NCBI RefSeq assembly: GCF_022458985.1
Contig: NC_061772.1
Location: 14,188,001 to 14,252,000 of the forward strand
Direction of reading: 5' to 3'
DNA from: Mugil cephalus
Taxonomy: Eukaryota; Chordata; Actinopteri; Mugiliformes; Mugilidae
Length of the DNA: 64,000 bases
Shown here: piece after piece, positions 12,460 through 24,694 of the stretch
How the letters are laid out: the number at the start of each line of letters is the position of its first letter
Numbering within the stretch: position 1 is the stretch's first letter
Notes under the pieces: model-generated
The model's database searches: none
Told to the model about the DNA's origin: nothing
What the model saw: only the letters and a program-made list of their open reading frames with translations
Position numbers and translations under genes: made by a program

Positions 12460-15113
12460 ACGAGCTCTGTTTATATGCCACATGTGGAGATGATGACTTT
12501 TCACGGTTTTTATGAGGGACATTTTACAACAGAACGCTTTTAAAATTAGACTATATAGTCACGAGGATGAATGTGGTACCTTTTTGCTTTTATGTTGTGC
12601 ACAAGTATTAACAAAAAACATGCAATATTGTTTAATTTAAACACAAATAAATAAAATTAGTGTTAGTCAGCCTAGTGAAATGATGGTCAGTCTACCACTT
12701 TTGCAGCAATAGGACCCACAGGGACGAAGTAGTAGTAGGGTAATTAAAAAACATAACTCCAAAAACAGATACAATCCAGAAACCAAGAATACGAGGAACT
12801 GAACAGGGACCAAATATAAGTGAACTCACACCACAGGGATAATGACACAAAAGAAGGTGCAACAATGACTTGACAGAGGTTAACAGCAGGACAGTTAAAC
12901 GGGGTTAACATCAAAGAACAGAACAGGGGTAACATTGTAGACGACTATGACAGAGAACTAAGGGCACAACAGGACTATATATACACATGCAGAGTTCTTT
13001 ATGAGACATAGGTGAAACTAGTGACGGCTAGTAAGCAAAGTGTGTGGTGTGTGGTGTGTGTATGTCTAGGCTGCTGCATTTGCATTGCATGTTACCTTCT
13101 AAATGGGGAACATTTTTGAACTCTGTCACATTCTGGTTAGATTTAACGACTTGATCTCAGATCAGATTAAAACAGATTCATATCAGCAGATTCACATCCT
13201 CTGCAAATGTTGTCTTTTTATTATATTTAAATGAACAACTGGTTTGTTTCTCAGATCTGGAACGACTATAAGCTGAAATGGAACCCAAAGGATTTCGGTG
13301 GTGTTGAGTTCATCCGAGTACCGTCCAGCAGGATATGGAAGCCAGACATTGTGCTGTACAACAAGTGAGCACAACCACACATTAAGAAAAACCTGCCCCA
13401 GCTTCATCATTGATTACTGGGTGCCCTTGCTAAAAAGTACTGCTCCACAATGACAAACTCCTCCATTACTCATTTTAGATCTGTCATTTTGAGGACAAGC
13501 AGAACATCTGGGGTTGCAATTTACTGAAGCCACGAGGCAATTTTTAAATTGATATTTCCATAAAAATCCAACAATCAGTTGTTTGTCTTTTAATTTCATC
13601 TGTAGTTATAGCCCTTCATCTTCACCTTTAACTCATGTCCTTCCATTTTGTTCACTTGCCTGTTGGTTCCGCATCTTTCTACAGCGCAGTTGGAGATTTC
13701 CAGGTGGACGACAAAACAAAGGCTCTGCTTCGTTACAATGGGGACGTTACCTGGATCCCTCCAGCCATATTCAAGAGCTCCTGCAAGATTGACGTCACGT
13801 ACTTCCCTTTCGACTACCAAAACTGCACTATGAAGTTCGGCTCCTGGACCTACGACAAGGCCAAGATCGACCTCGTGCTAATCGGCTCGACCATCAACCT
13901 CAAGGACTTCTGGGAGAGCGGAGAGTGGGTGATCATCGACGCGCCTGGCTACAAACATGACATTAAGTACAACTGCTGCGAGGAGATCTACACAGATATC
14001 ACGTACTCCTTGTACATCCGCCGCCTGCCTCTTTTCTACACTGTCAACATGATCATCCCCTGCCTCCTCATTTCCTTCCTCACTGTGCTCGTCTTCTACT
14101 TGCCCTCTGATTGCGGCGAGAAAGTCACACTGTGCATCTCCGTCCTTCTGTCTTTGACTGTGTTCCTGCTCGTCATAACAGAGACCATCCCCTCCACATC
14201 GCTAGTGATACCCCTGATTGGCGAGTACCTCCTCTTCACCATGATTTTTGTCACCCTCTCTATTGTTATTACCGTTTTTGTGTTGAACGTCCATTACCGC
14301 ACTCCGAAGACACACACCATGCCCTGCTGGGTGCGGACTGTGTTCCTGGGACTGCTGCCCAGGGTGATGTTCATGACTAGGCCAGAGAGGGACCCGGAGA
14401 ACGTGACTGTGGCTGACAGCGTTCAAGCGGTGCATTCAAGATCCTGCGCCATTCATTCGTCAGGTACTCTGCAAAAGCAGCACAAACCTCAGGCCCTGGC
14501 CTCCAGCGTGGTATCAAGCCTGACGAACCGCCACCGGCTTCTTAACAACACCGAGCTCTCCAACCTCAACAACCTGAGCGGAGACTCAACCAAATGTGCC
14601 GGCTCTGGATTCTTGTGCTGCGAAGGCCGATGCAACTGCTGCTGGCAAAAGAGATCCGGCAAACTGCCCGCAGACTCTGGAGGAGGGAATGGTGGGCTAA
14701 GCAGCCTGGGGCCCCTGACTGGAGGCAATGCTGCTGGGGTTGGAGGGGGGAGTCAGTGCTCCAGCTCAGAGTCTCTGGATGGAGGTATAATTTCCTTGTT
14801 GCCTCTCTCACCTGAGGTTAGGGAGGCTATTGAGAGTGTCAAATACATAGCAGAGAATATGAAACTACAGAATGAAGCAAAGGAGGTGAGTAGAAGTTCT
14901 CACATATCCAGTATATATAGTATGTGTTAAGATATTGGTGTTCAAGGCAACCTTGTCACCATATCATTGAAAATGTCTTCACAGGTTCAGGATGACTGGA
15001 AGTACGTTGCCATGGTTATCGATAGGATCTTCCTGTGGGTTTTTGTCCTCGTGTGCATCCTGGGAACAGCTGGCCTCTTCCTCCAGCCTCTATTACTCGG
15101 GGAGGACATTTGA
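8542..15113 (+). CDS. chrna3: Neuronal nicotinic acetylcholine receptor subunit alpha-3
   Basis: Agonist-binding subunit of the ganglionic alpha3-beta4 channel. Six exons: 8542-8602 (signal peptide starting [10 protein letters not shown]), 9080-9219, 11597-11641, 13255-13364, 13685-14885 and 14985-15113 (stop TGA 15111-15113). All introns are GT-AG and the joined frame gives about 561 residues, longer than human alpha3 (505) mainly because of the M3-M4 loop. Diagnostic features: the Cys-loop [15 protein letters not shown], the loop-C motif YNCCEEIY with the vicinal cysteines and both flanking tyrosines, 'GYKHDIKYN' before it, and the M2 flank [14 protein letters not shown]4 follows [14 protein letters not shown]. 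The cytoplasmic loop is rich in Gly, Ser and Cys and ends in the conserved helix [16 protein letters not shown]. Same strand as chrnb4, about 2.8 kb downstream. Confidence 0.95.
9747..9797. repeat. (AT)n microsatellite in chrna3 intron 2
   Basis: About 25 uninterrupted AT units. Confidence 0.95.
10681..10900. repeat. Second copy of the teleost 'ttagctta' interspersed repeat, in chrna3 intron 2
   Basis: Begins with tandem TTAGC units (about 10685-10709), then 'gtagagacaggaaatta' and 'aagctcactaattaacaaac', the internal sequence of the same family as the copy near 4.8 kb. The right end is not clear. Confidence 0.45.
12399..12457. repeat. (CA)n microsatellite in chrna3 intron 3
   Basis: About 29 uninterrupted CA units. 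Confidence 0.95.
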
Positions 15114-17879
15114 TTCACCGTGACAAAACTAATACTCCAGACTGCTGAACTGCACAGCATTTGTCGCAAATAAGTCTCTGGCCGTGGCTTCGAGAGAGAA
15201 ACACAGAGCATCCAAATTCAAGGAGACAGACGGAGAACAATCAGTGATTTTATCAGTGATTTCTTTTGGTTTGTTTGCCACTTTAAGTACTTTGAGGATA
15301 TGGCTGAGAAAAAAAAATGGGAAGCACCACCACGAAAGTTTGCAACTCCTTGTTGGAAGAACAGATGGTATGTATTGTTAAATGAAAGATCTGACTGGAA
15401 CATTTGTGTAAATTTAGGTTCTCTGATCTTTCAGTTTAGCAGCATCCTCTGACGTGATAATTCTTTGGGCACATTCATAAAAAATGACTGAACTGCAACT
15501 CAACTGGTATTTTGAAGGCCATTGTGGGTAAGAGTCTGACTAAAATATTCACATGTGCAGCTCTGAGTCGCAGGAATCTTCTCTGTCAGAATTTCTGACT
15601 TGAATGCAGTGTGTCATCAGCATCGATTTAATTGCATATGGAGCAGTGCTGCAGTAGATTCAAGTATAATGTATATTGCAAAATAAGCCAATACCCTTTC
15701 AGAATCCATACTGGGTGCCATGCCAAAAAGTATATACAGTACTCTGCAAAGGCTAGAGTCAAATGAGTATAATGCTGTGAAGTGATGACACTTTCAAAAA
15801 TATCCAATCTGTTAACACCATAAAAAGTCCAGTAAACAGAGGAAAAACTGAACTTGGCAGGTTAGTTGTTCCAAGACTTAATGAATGAACCCGATACAGT
15901 TCATCTGTGAAACGAGTCTTCCTCTGTGTTTTATCCTGTTATGTTGAGATGGCATTCGTCTGTGGAGGACTTAGCATCTATTGTAGGATTCTTTGTTCTG
16001 CTTGTCACTAAACATAATCTGGCTTTATTTGTGGGATCATTGTCGTGCCGCACACTTCTGGGACCCATCAAGCTAATGATATAGTGCGACGGATAAAAGG
16101 GGTTAAAATATAAACTTGTGTAAAGGTTGAAACATTTGCACAATACTGTACATAAATAACATGGCTGTCTGAAAGGTTTTGGGTATGATTTAATATGCAT
16201 GGGTCAGCGGTGGCTTTTTTGCAGACAGCTTAAAACCAAGAGTGTTCAAAGTGAGACATCCTGTGGTAATCCTCGTTACTGCAAGGGACTTCTTGGATGT
16301 TACTTGTTACTTGTAAAATCATATAGACCTGTTTACTGATGTTTAACAAGTTTCAGGTGCATTAAGTGCTCAATTTTACATAATCCCTGGAAAGTGTAAT
16401 GGGTTGAGTCAACTGGATTTTTTGTCTGTGGAAATATTCACACATGCAAGGTGTGCAAAGTGAAAAACAAAACAACTTGTAAATACTGATAACAAACTCT
16501 TTTACTCACATTTCTGTGTAAATAACCTTGTAAACTGTTACATAAAGATGAATACTAGACGGTGGTTTCTTTGAGATATAAAAATTCTGAGAGTGGAGAC
16601 AAAAGCTGTGTGATCCCGGGGGTGTCTGTTAATTACTTTTTTCTCTTCCTGTGTGCCCACTGGGAGCCAGTTTATCCTATTAGATCACAGCAGATATGGA
16701 AAGTATGGAAAGAAGGAAATTGGTTGCCCCCAAATATTTTTTTTTTCGTATGCAATTATTGCAGGTCGGACGCTGGAAGGTACAAAGGTCGTACATAAAT
16801 ATACTATACAGTGTGTGCTGTTTATATTCACTCGCTACAGACCGAATTCAGGACACTAGCGAAGATAGACAGATACTTTACTCATCCCGAGGGAAATTCG
16901 GCATCCTGTTGCATCTGTAAGGCAAAAGAAAAATCATATAATTAGCATGTCAAATGTCAAGCCTCTTGAGACAATTTGGATTGTTACTGAAGACCCTACA
17001 TACACACAATATAAGAAGACAAAAGCCTATAACTACCCAGCACTAAATCCTATCTTCAAGACTGTTGTAGCATTTTAGCATTTGATAAAAATAACTGTTG
17101 CTTCAACTGTGTTTTCACTTTGGAGGCTGTGGTTTGTAGCGCTATTGACTTGCATTGTGTTGTGCTGACACACATGTTTCCTACTATGTTTTCAGTTACT
17201 CAGTTAATCACCACCTTTCTTATGATGTTTCAACGTAAACGGAACATTATGACGTTATAATATAGTCAACAGATGGGGGATTCGGTGCAGGACTGTTGTA
17301 TAAGGCTGTTTTCACTTCTAGTGTGCCTAATGAACTGGCAAGTCATTGACTAAAGATTCAGAACAGATGGTGAGCAATACGATTACAAGGAAATGTAGCC
17401 CGTATTAATTGAATACTGACAGGGAAGCACAGACAGGCACTGTATTAAGTCTAGGCCACATATGATAAGAACGCCCTGGCTAATGAATTTAATCAAAGCT
17501 CAGTCAGAACTCATGTGGCTCATTTGCGGGAAATTTCCCAAACAGATACTGTTGTGATGTATGAGAAGATTAGTAATTACTGCATCACCTGAGCGTTATG
17601 CCTTGAAAGAACTAAGCAGGGACAGCAAAAGACAGCAGATGGATGTCTGGTGAGTTTGCAGGGGTTTTTTTTCTTTTTTTTTTTGCAGAAGTAAACTTTA
17701 ACCTGTGTTTAATTTTGGTACAAAATCTCATCTCAAGTCAGGAAGTGGTTGATTGTAGCTGCTGCAAGTTTACTCAAAAAGCTTTCCGCAGGTGTAGACA
17801 AGAACCTAGTACACGCCCCTGTACGGTTTCACAACTTGTGCTGGGGAGACAGACTAACATTGCTGCTCTGCTTGTAACG
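15114..17879. other. chrna3 3' UTR and spacer to the Ig-receptor gene
   Basis: No coding exon is supported. It includes an unremarkable AT-rich 3' flank of chrna3, with no strong canonical AATAAA noticed close to the stop, and a short LINE 3'-end remnant near 16.87 kb. The rest shows nothing recognisable. Confidence 0.4.
16862..16925 (-). mobile_element. Short LINE 3'-end remnant (CR1/L2/Rex1-like)
   Basis: The stretch 'gatagacagatactttactc', followed by atcccgagggaaattcggca, is the typical reverse-complemented 3' end of fish CR1/L2-type LINEs ('gatagatactttattgatcc'). The same end is seen near 24.7 kb attached to reverse-transcriptase coding remnants. Only the tail is present. Confidence 0.5.
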
Positions 17880-20682
17880 ATGGACATGATCATTGTTCTT
17901 CTGTGTGAGTATACTGACAACTGGTATCTACTCCCCGCGCATGTTTAAGTCGGCATGATTAATTTATTTTAACACTTTTTTCTTGAAGGTGCACTTGCAA
18001 GTCAGGTTGCAAGCCAAACCAAAGGTGAGTTAAGGTTCCCTCGTTAAAATATTTGTAAAAAATACTGTTACAGTGCATTGATACTGTTATCAATGCTGTG
18101 CTGTCTTACAGAGATTTCTCCTGCGAGGATCCTGGCCCAGCAGACAGTTCTTAGCGAGAATAGTGACCTTTATCTCACCTGCAGCACATTTGGAAGGAAG
18201 AAAAACTCTGAGATTTCCATTTATCTGGTGAAAGATGGAGTAGAGATCAATAAAATAACACATAAACAAGAGAAAAATGATGTCACCTTCCACATTCCCA
18301 GAGTCAGTCTTCGGCACACTGGAAAGTACAGCTGTGTGTATTCACTTTCAAATTACACTCCCACTGCATTAACAGTTAAAGGAGAAAACGTCATTGACAT
18401 TCTGGTTATAGGTAATTATTTCTACTCTTACTAAAGCATTGCATCTGGGTTCTTTTCTTTCCACTAATTTCTCCTGCTGCCGTGCAGCCAGTTCTGTCCC
18501 AGCAGATATTTCGCTGGCTGGGCCGAGTACTATTCACGAGGGACACTACGTCGAATTCAGGTGCTCGGTTTCTTCGGTCCTGCGTACACCTGGTGGGTGC
18601 CAGCTCATTCAGTCTTTCCTGAAGAAGAACGGGACCGTCCTCCGAGTGCAAGCATTTAACATCACTCGAATGGAGACGACTTTCACCATCCGAGACGTAG
18701 TACTGAGGGATTCAGGTCTTTACAGCTGCACGGTGCTGCCAGTGCATTGCATCCAAGAGATGCAGATCCATGAAAACACACATGAAAACCTTGTGTATCT
18801 TGAGGTGAAAGGTGAGGATGTCACAAATAATGGTTAAAAATGCATTTTTTCCCCCATCTGCTTCAGTCAGTGCTTTCATTTTTCTGAGTTTTGTTTTGTT
18901 TCTTCTGCTTTCGATTCCAGGGGATTTTGCCCGACCAATGATTATCTTCGGTGCAGTGCTAATGCTGATATTGTTAATCAGTCTGGTACTGTTGTGGATC
19001 TCACGCAAACCAGGTTGGATGAAAGAAATCAAAAATCTAATGCTCAGTTTTTGAATCTGTATTTTGCTGTGTATTTAGGAGGAACTTCTGTTCTGTATGA
19101 GACTGGTTCATCAAACCAAACCCATTATGAACATTAACTGTATTTTGTCTGTTTCAGAAGTCCTATCTTTGTTGTGCAAACCACGGTAATTTATTTTATT
19201 TTTTTTTTTTTTTTAGCCTGACTGATGATTGAAGCACTTCTGTCTGTTGCATGCATAGACAAGAGTGAACATCTGCTGTATATTACTGCAGTATTTACAG
19301 TATGGTGCATATATGTATATGAATGTGCCGCTGCCATATACAAATAATAGTGCTGTGATTAAAGTCCTTGCTAACTGTTGTATTATGTTTTCTTACAGGC
19401 CAAAGAAAAAGCAGGAAAATACAAACACATTGGAGGAAGAGTCGGTGCACATGGAGGAACAGGGTCTGCAAGCACGGGGCGGTATGTTGAAAATGGAATT
19501 AAGATAAAGACAGGCTCTGGAGAACTCGTAATAAAATTACGCATGATAACAATAAACATAGTCTAGTTGAGTTCTGTCCTGTTATAATCCAAAAGAAAAC
19601 GGAGAAAGAAAAAAAAGACAGGGTACACAAATCATTAAATCATTACAGTGTCTTTAGGCAAACTGCTGCTGTATATACAACTGTCCAGATTAACTGTTGA
19701 TAAGAATAATATATAACTGATAGTAGATTATATTTGTCACTCTTTTCTCATCTTAATCTTCTGTTTTAATTGTCAGGAGAAAAAGAAAAGGAAGAAGAAT
19801 CCCACAGGACAGTGGAGGACGCAGAGTAAGAACATCAATCAGTTTCAATACAAATAATTACTTCTACTCATAATCTTACTTTTTCAATTGAGATATCATC
19901 TCTGAAGTAATGAACTCTGACACAACTTTTCACTTAAAAAAAGGAAATTCAGACAATGCATGAAAGTGTAAATACATTCTGCCTGGTTTTATTTTCTGAT
20001 TCCATTAAACTTGACGTGTTTTACAGTATTATTATTATTATTATTGCTCAGCTTGTCAACCTTTTCTCAACAGGTATAACAACGTCTCTAGCTCCTTTGA
20101 CTACGATGATTGTGAGGGAGTGTATAGCGTTGCAGGTAAGGGATTATCTATCTGTTCATCTAAAAAGTAAAGTCAAGTCATATTAAATGAGAATTATGAC
20201 ATTGTACAGATGTGCTACAGGTCATTATCGTGTGTCCAAAAGTAGAGTCACTTGTTAAATTCACTGTGACTGTTGATTTTCATATCTTTAGATGCTCTAT
20301 GTAAAGGTGAAGGCAAATTGGACGTGAAAATGAGAATAATAAAATGTTGCATGCTTATTATGATGCTGTAATCAGCAGGTTCGTCAGTTATTGGTTTCGG
20401 CAGAAAACCACACGTGCATTTGTAGCAGTGTAGGGCAGACATGAATAGAGGTGTGCCTCACAAGAACTAATTCTGGCCTGTAAGATGCTCGAAGAAAACA
20501 ATCTTCAAAGCCAAAACTGACGCATGAGCAGCCGTTGTTTAATTGCAAACTTTCCAACCACAGATGATCCACCTGCGAGAGCAATTCAGCAAAGTCTCTA
20601 TGCCACGACCATCAAACATAAAAAATATTTAAACCAGCGCTCAGGAGCTTCGGCTGTCAATCAAGTGCCTGCTTGTTTGTGA
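17880..20682 (+). CDS. Two-Ig-domain type I membrane receptor-like gene (immunoglobulin superfamily), unnamed
   Basis: Predicted from splice sites and phases: exons 17880-17904, 17989-18024, 18112-18411, 18488-18811, 18921-19013, 19158-19185, 19399-19481, 19777-19825, 20074-20135 and 20564-20682 (TGA). Joined frame about 372 residues. Exons 1-2 give a signal peptide starting MDMIIVLLCALASQ. Exon 3 is an Ig domain (Cys in 'LYLTC', partner in 'GKYSCVYS'). Exon 4 is a second Ig domain ('VEFRC', 'DSGLYSC', with N-glycosylation sequons). Exon 5 is a transmembrane helix followed by WISRKPG. Exons 6-10 form a charged cytoplasmic tail with tyrosines in EYNNV, DYDDCEGVYSV and SLYATTI. The phase-1 exon joins are typical of leukocyte Ig receptors. 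The exact family is not recognised. The 28-bp exon 6 and the last exon are the weakest parts. It lies between chrna3 and chrna5, where mammals have no gene as far as I recall. Confidence 0.7.
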
Positions 20683-21954
20683 AATGTTGAGACATGTAAT
20701 TATAAAAGAAATAAGTTGTCTATGAATGTTTCATGAAACAATAATACAATTGGAACCATATATGGGAACTTGAGCACACATTTTAATTTGCATCCCTTTG
20801 CCGCATAGTGAGGCCGAGAAGCATGTGGTTTTCAACCTCATGAGCGATTAGCATAACTGCTTTATTAGGTGTCATGAAGAAATGTCCTAATGTTAATGTG
20901 TATGTGGACGCGTGCTTGAATCAGCACTTTTTCCTTTCTAAATACATGTTTACATTTGTTTACCACTTAAGGGCATGGAACCATATATGATCATTTCAAT
21001 AATCTTGATTTTCTACATGAAAAGTAGAAATTTTGTAAAAATTCACAAAAGTCTTCCCACGCCCTCCAATAACACTTGAGGCTTGAAATTTAGAATTTCC
21101 AAGTATTTCAATGAGTTCCCTGTAAATTTGATTAATTATTTTACATCGAACAAACACATATTACTTTGCATATCATATTTTTATTTAAATTGATAGATGC
21201 CGTTACCGATATAATCTGGATTGTATTTGGACATACTGTATGCCGATCATAACATAAACTTATAGTACATTTATATACATTCTACAACTCAACCCTATCC
21301 TTTGATATGTCACTGTCTGTATTAGCCTGAGAATGTTACATTTGTTAGATAATAATCCAGAGTTGCTATTTGTAATAGCATAGGTGTATTTGAGTGATAA
21401 TTAACTTACTACTGCTGTTGGACAAATATACTGTGCATCTGGATGTGAGACATTTTGAGCCTAATGTGCATACTGTGTATATATGTACTGTATATGTGTG
21501 TTTAAGAAATTGATCAGCAGGCTAATGTCCAGTAGCTGCCTGCTTCAAATGTTAACTAGTGTGTCCTTATTAAAGATTAGCCAAGGAGTTTGATGACCTC
21601 GGCAGCACTGACTGTGATGACTCTGCTGTGAGACGCACAGATGGGGAGCTTATGAAAAGAGGAGAGTGACTGGTTTGTCATTGTTCCATTCCACCTATTA
21701 GATAATAACTTGAGAAAGTTATGATTGTTCACCCACAGTACATAGCGGCTTTTCTCTGTGTTTTGATTTCAGCAACTGCATCAGCTTTCAAATGTAATAA
21801 AGTAAAGCAAAACCAAAGAAGTAAATGTAAATGCACCTTCTTGGCCACTGTCATTGTTACACAGCTTGGGTGAATACCTCACAAATTATAATCTTAACAT
21901 AACCATGGAAAAATGGAATAAGAAACTTCTGCCACACTTTAAACGGATTCCAGC
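20683..21954. other. Spacer between Ig-receptor gene and UGT5 gene 1
   Basis: AT-rich DNA with no recognisable gene, RNA or element. It is the convergent 3' side of the two flanking genes. Confidence 0.4.
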
Positions 21955-21960
21955 TTTATT
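21955..21960 (-). terminator. Polyadenylation signal for UGT5 gene 1
   Basis: AATAAA on the minus strand, 87 bp beyond the stop codon of the UGT gene. A second AATAAA overlaps the last codons of that gene. Confidence 0.55.
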
Positions 21961-22046
21961 TACATGAATGCATCACTAGAGAATTAAAATAAAAAATAAA
22001 AAATCATGATTTAAATAGTTCTCGTCTGCCAGAGGACAGTTTCTTG

Positions 22047-23621
22047 TCATTTTTTATTGATTTGAATGCCTTTTCTTTCTTTTTTCGTCAACCTGAAACA
22101 GACAAGAGGTAGGAAAGTAATGACTGCAACAGTGGCCAGAGAAGACAAAACTACATCTACAGAGTAGTAGGAGTACCAGGGCATTCTAAAGGACTCAGTT
22201 CTCAGGTGAGCTGCACCTTTGTGCCTCATGACAAACTCTATCCAGAAGAGGGCACTCTCCAGTGGTGTTATTGGCTGATCTCTGTGCAGCCTGGACAGTC
22301 TCTGCATGTTCATCCTGTAGGAGGGCTCGTTCAGGACTTCCTGGATGGCCTTCAGGAAGTTGTCGTCTTTGTCCACTGTAGCTAATGTAAGAATCTTAGC
22401 TCCTCCTCTGTCTTTCAGACGGAGCAGGTTGTCGTATTGGTCAAAAAACACAGGGATACCAACAACTGGGACTCCATGATAAATAGCTTCTTGGACTCCA
22501 TTTGTTCCTCCATGAGCAACAAACAGTTTGATCTTAGGGTGTCCTAACAGGTCATTCTGTGGCATCCAGTCAACCACTAAGGTGTTGTTACCCAGAGTGG
22601 CTGGTCTGTCACCAGTATACTTCCAGATGACTTTCTGAGGTAATTTAGCAAAAACAGCAGCGATCTCATTTGCCAAGTCAGCAGGAAGTTCACCTATAAA
22701 AGTCCCCAGAGACATGATGATGACTCCATGCTCTCCAGAACCCTGAACAAACTCTTCCAAGTGTTGAGGTAGAGGTTTAGCAGGTTTGCACTGGAACCCT
22801 CCGATATAAATAACGTTAGGCATGGTGGGGCGAGGGAACTCAAACACAAAGTCCGCCCTCATGAGCCACAGGTCCGCTCCCTGTAATAAGCCACTGTATC
22901 TAACTTCTGGGCCGAAAAACTTATTACAAACAGCTTGATACTGTGGGTGGATTAGAAACGTGTCTTGGAATTGCCATATGACATAGAAAAGGAGATTTTT
23001 GACCCTCTGTATGAACCTCATTTTGTCTGTAAGTCCTGAGCCAGTCATTGGGATATAAGATAACGGAGAAGGTGCAATCGCCAAGTGTCCCTCGCCACTA
23101 GTTACCCATCGTACGTTGTAGACCAGAGGAAGCTTAAGAGCGTGAGCCAGTATTATACCTGCACCCCATGCAGGGTCAGTAAGGAGCAGGTCATACTTAC
23201 GAGCCTTTAAATTATCCATCAGTTCTTTATCTTTAAGCATGATCGTAGCCATTTTGGATATTAGCCCATGCATGTCAAACATTGCACTAAACATTTCAGC
23301 CTGCAAGTTCACAAAGGTCATAACAGAGGCCTCTCCTCTTTCTATGCTGAAGATCTTTTTCAGGATGGGTTTGATAAAATCGTGATTAAAGGCTTCGGTG
23401 ACAGGAACAGTGATTGTCTTGTAGTGGACAGAGTGCTCCTTGATGTACCAGCTATCACTGGTCCGTACGACATCGACAGAATGTCCTTGAGCATGGAGGG
23501 CTTTGATCATGATCCCAATGTTCACCCAATGGCTTCCCTCCAAAGGAACGATCAAAATCTTGCCTGCGTGACTAACCCTCCATGACAGGAATACTGCACA
23601 TAGTAGAAGAAAAGTCCTCAT
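22047..23621 (-). CDS. ugt5: UDP-glucuronosyltransferase, UGT5 family (gene 1, inverted copy)
   Basis: ER-membrane enzyme that transfers glucuronic acid from UDP-glucuronate to small lipophilic acceptors. The coding region is a single exon of 524 residues, and an intronless coding exon is typical of fish UGT5, unlike UGT1 and UGT2. Signal peptide residues 1-19. The likely catalytic His31 lies in EGSHW, and the partner Asp in 'LLTDPAWG'. The UGT signature runs from WMPQNDLLGHPK through HGGTNGVQEAIYHGVP to FFDQYDN. A transmembrane helix near the C-terminus is followed by a lysine-rich tail (TKKERKG...INKK) that lacks the exact KxKxx spacing of the other copies. ATG chosen at 23619-23621 because it begins the signal peptide and lies 25 bp after a good 3' splice site (exon start 23646). 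An in-frame upstream ATG at 23711 would be intronic. It is tail-to-tail with the Ig gene and on the opposite strand to the main array. Confidence 0.9.
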   Translation of the reverse strand: MRTFLLLCAVFLSWRVSHAGKILIVPLEGSHWVNIGIMIKALHAQGHSVDVVRTSDSWYIKEHSVHYKTITVPVTEAFNHDFIKPILKKIFSIERGEASVMTFVNLQAEMFSAMFDMHGLISKMATIMLKDKELMDNLKARKYDLLLTDPAWGAGIILAHALKLPLVYNVRWVTSGEGHLAIAPSPLSYIPMTGSGLTDKMRFIQRVKNLLFYVIWQFQDTFLIHPQYQAVCNKFFGPEVRYSGLLQGADLWLMRADFVFEFPRPTMPNVIYIGGFQCKPAKPLPQHLEEFVQGSGEHGVIIMSLGTFIGELPADLANEIAAVFAKLPQKVIWKYTGDRPATLGNNTLVVDWMPQNDLLGHPKIKLFVAHGGTNGVQEAIYHGVPVVGIPVFFDQYDNLLRLKDRGGAKILTLATVDKDDNFLKAIQEVLNEPSYRMNMQRLSRLHRDQPITPLESALFWIEFVMRHKGAAHLRTESFRMPWYSYYSVDVVLSSLATVAVITFLPLVCFRLTKKERKGIQINKK

Positions 23622-24386
23622 GTTTCTACTGGAAGTCAGCTTCAGCCTGAAAGAAACACAAATATTTTTTTTTAATATATTTGAGTTATGTAGGATACCA
23701 AACCAGTACATTTACTTATAGCTTTTTACGGTGTGAGTCAGTGATATTATAGTATATAAAAAATATAATCTACAACAAACCTTTAGTACATGAAGTGGCT
23801 CCAGGCATGCAGACACTTGTTTCTGTGATTGCAGAGTGAAAAATCTGTACTAGTAAATACATAAATACACATTCCAGAGGAAGCTTGTATAACTGGATTA
23901 TGGATAAGCTTTCCCTGGGCTTTTTTTCCAAGAATGAAGAACAATGTGGCCCATTTATTGAATCCGTGTCCTGTGTTCAGTCTATTGTTTAAATGTATGC
24001 AAGTCGCTGCCTTCAGCAGTTTACACTTTCATTCCAGTGATAAATAATATACGTACATAGGACTTATTTTATCAGTCAGAAAATTTATTAACCTGTTTTG
24101 TAATTAATTTTGATGTTGGTTCTCCGAAGGGAGTATGTGAGCATTTAAGGTTATAATAACGTAATTTAAAAGGGGATGTAAGGAGAGGGAGAGACAAATT
24201 ATATTTGAAAAATGTGCATAATATCACTGTAGTATAATACTGTATGGCTCCAGAAATTATCACAGATCATAACGTATTACTAAATGTACCATGATACACA
24301 GTGCAACATATCGAATGTCATATTTATATGTCAAAGAAATGATAAATATTTCAGTAAAAGTGAAAATATATGAAACGTTTACTCAC

Positions 24387-24445
24387 CACAGCGGCAATGG
24401 TTGAAATCAGTTCCTCCTCACAAATTAATAGCCTACAATCCTGCA
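24387..24445 (-). other. Candidate 5' untranslated exon of UGT5 gene 1
   Basis: A GTGAGT donor on the minus strand at 24386-24381 would splice over 740 bp to the acceptor at 23647, just before the coding exon. The upstream limit of the exon is a guess. Confidence 0.4.
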
Positions 24446-24694
24446 GGTGAAATTATATGTTGAACTCTGAAAATTATAGAGCAATTTTAAATGAAAACTT
24501 TAAGAAAAACCATGACATCTAATGCATTAAAATCATTATGTATTGTCTGGGGTTGCTGCAGCTTACATTTCAACATGCTGGTAACAGAATGTTGCAGTTA
24601 GCAGGTTCAAGGTTCAGTTTTGTTGACCAAAATGAGTTTGACCTGTGGTCAGCATCTCTACCTTATGACTGATTCACATGTAGCTTAACACAAA

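Noticed and set aside
20292-20371. Alternative last exon for the Ig-receptor gene (phase-compatible, ends in TAA)
   Set aside because: It would give a hydrophobic, low-complexity end. The exon at 20564-20682 is also in phase and adds a plausible tyrosine-containing tail. Could still be alternative splicing.
23622-23711. N-terminal extension of UGT5 gene 1 to the upstream ATG
   Set aside because: The extension crosses a good splice acceptor and would bury the signal peptide, so it is intron sequence.
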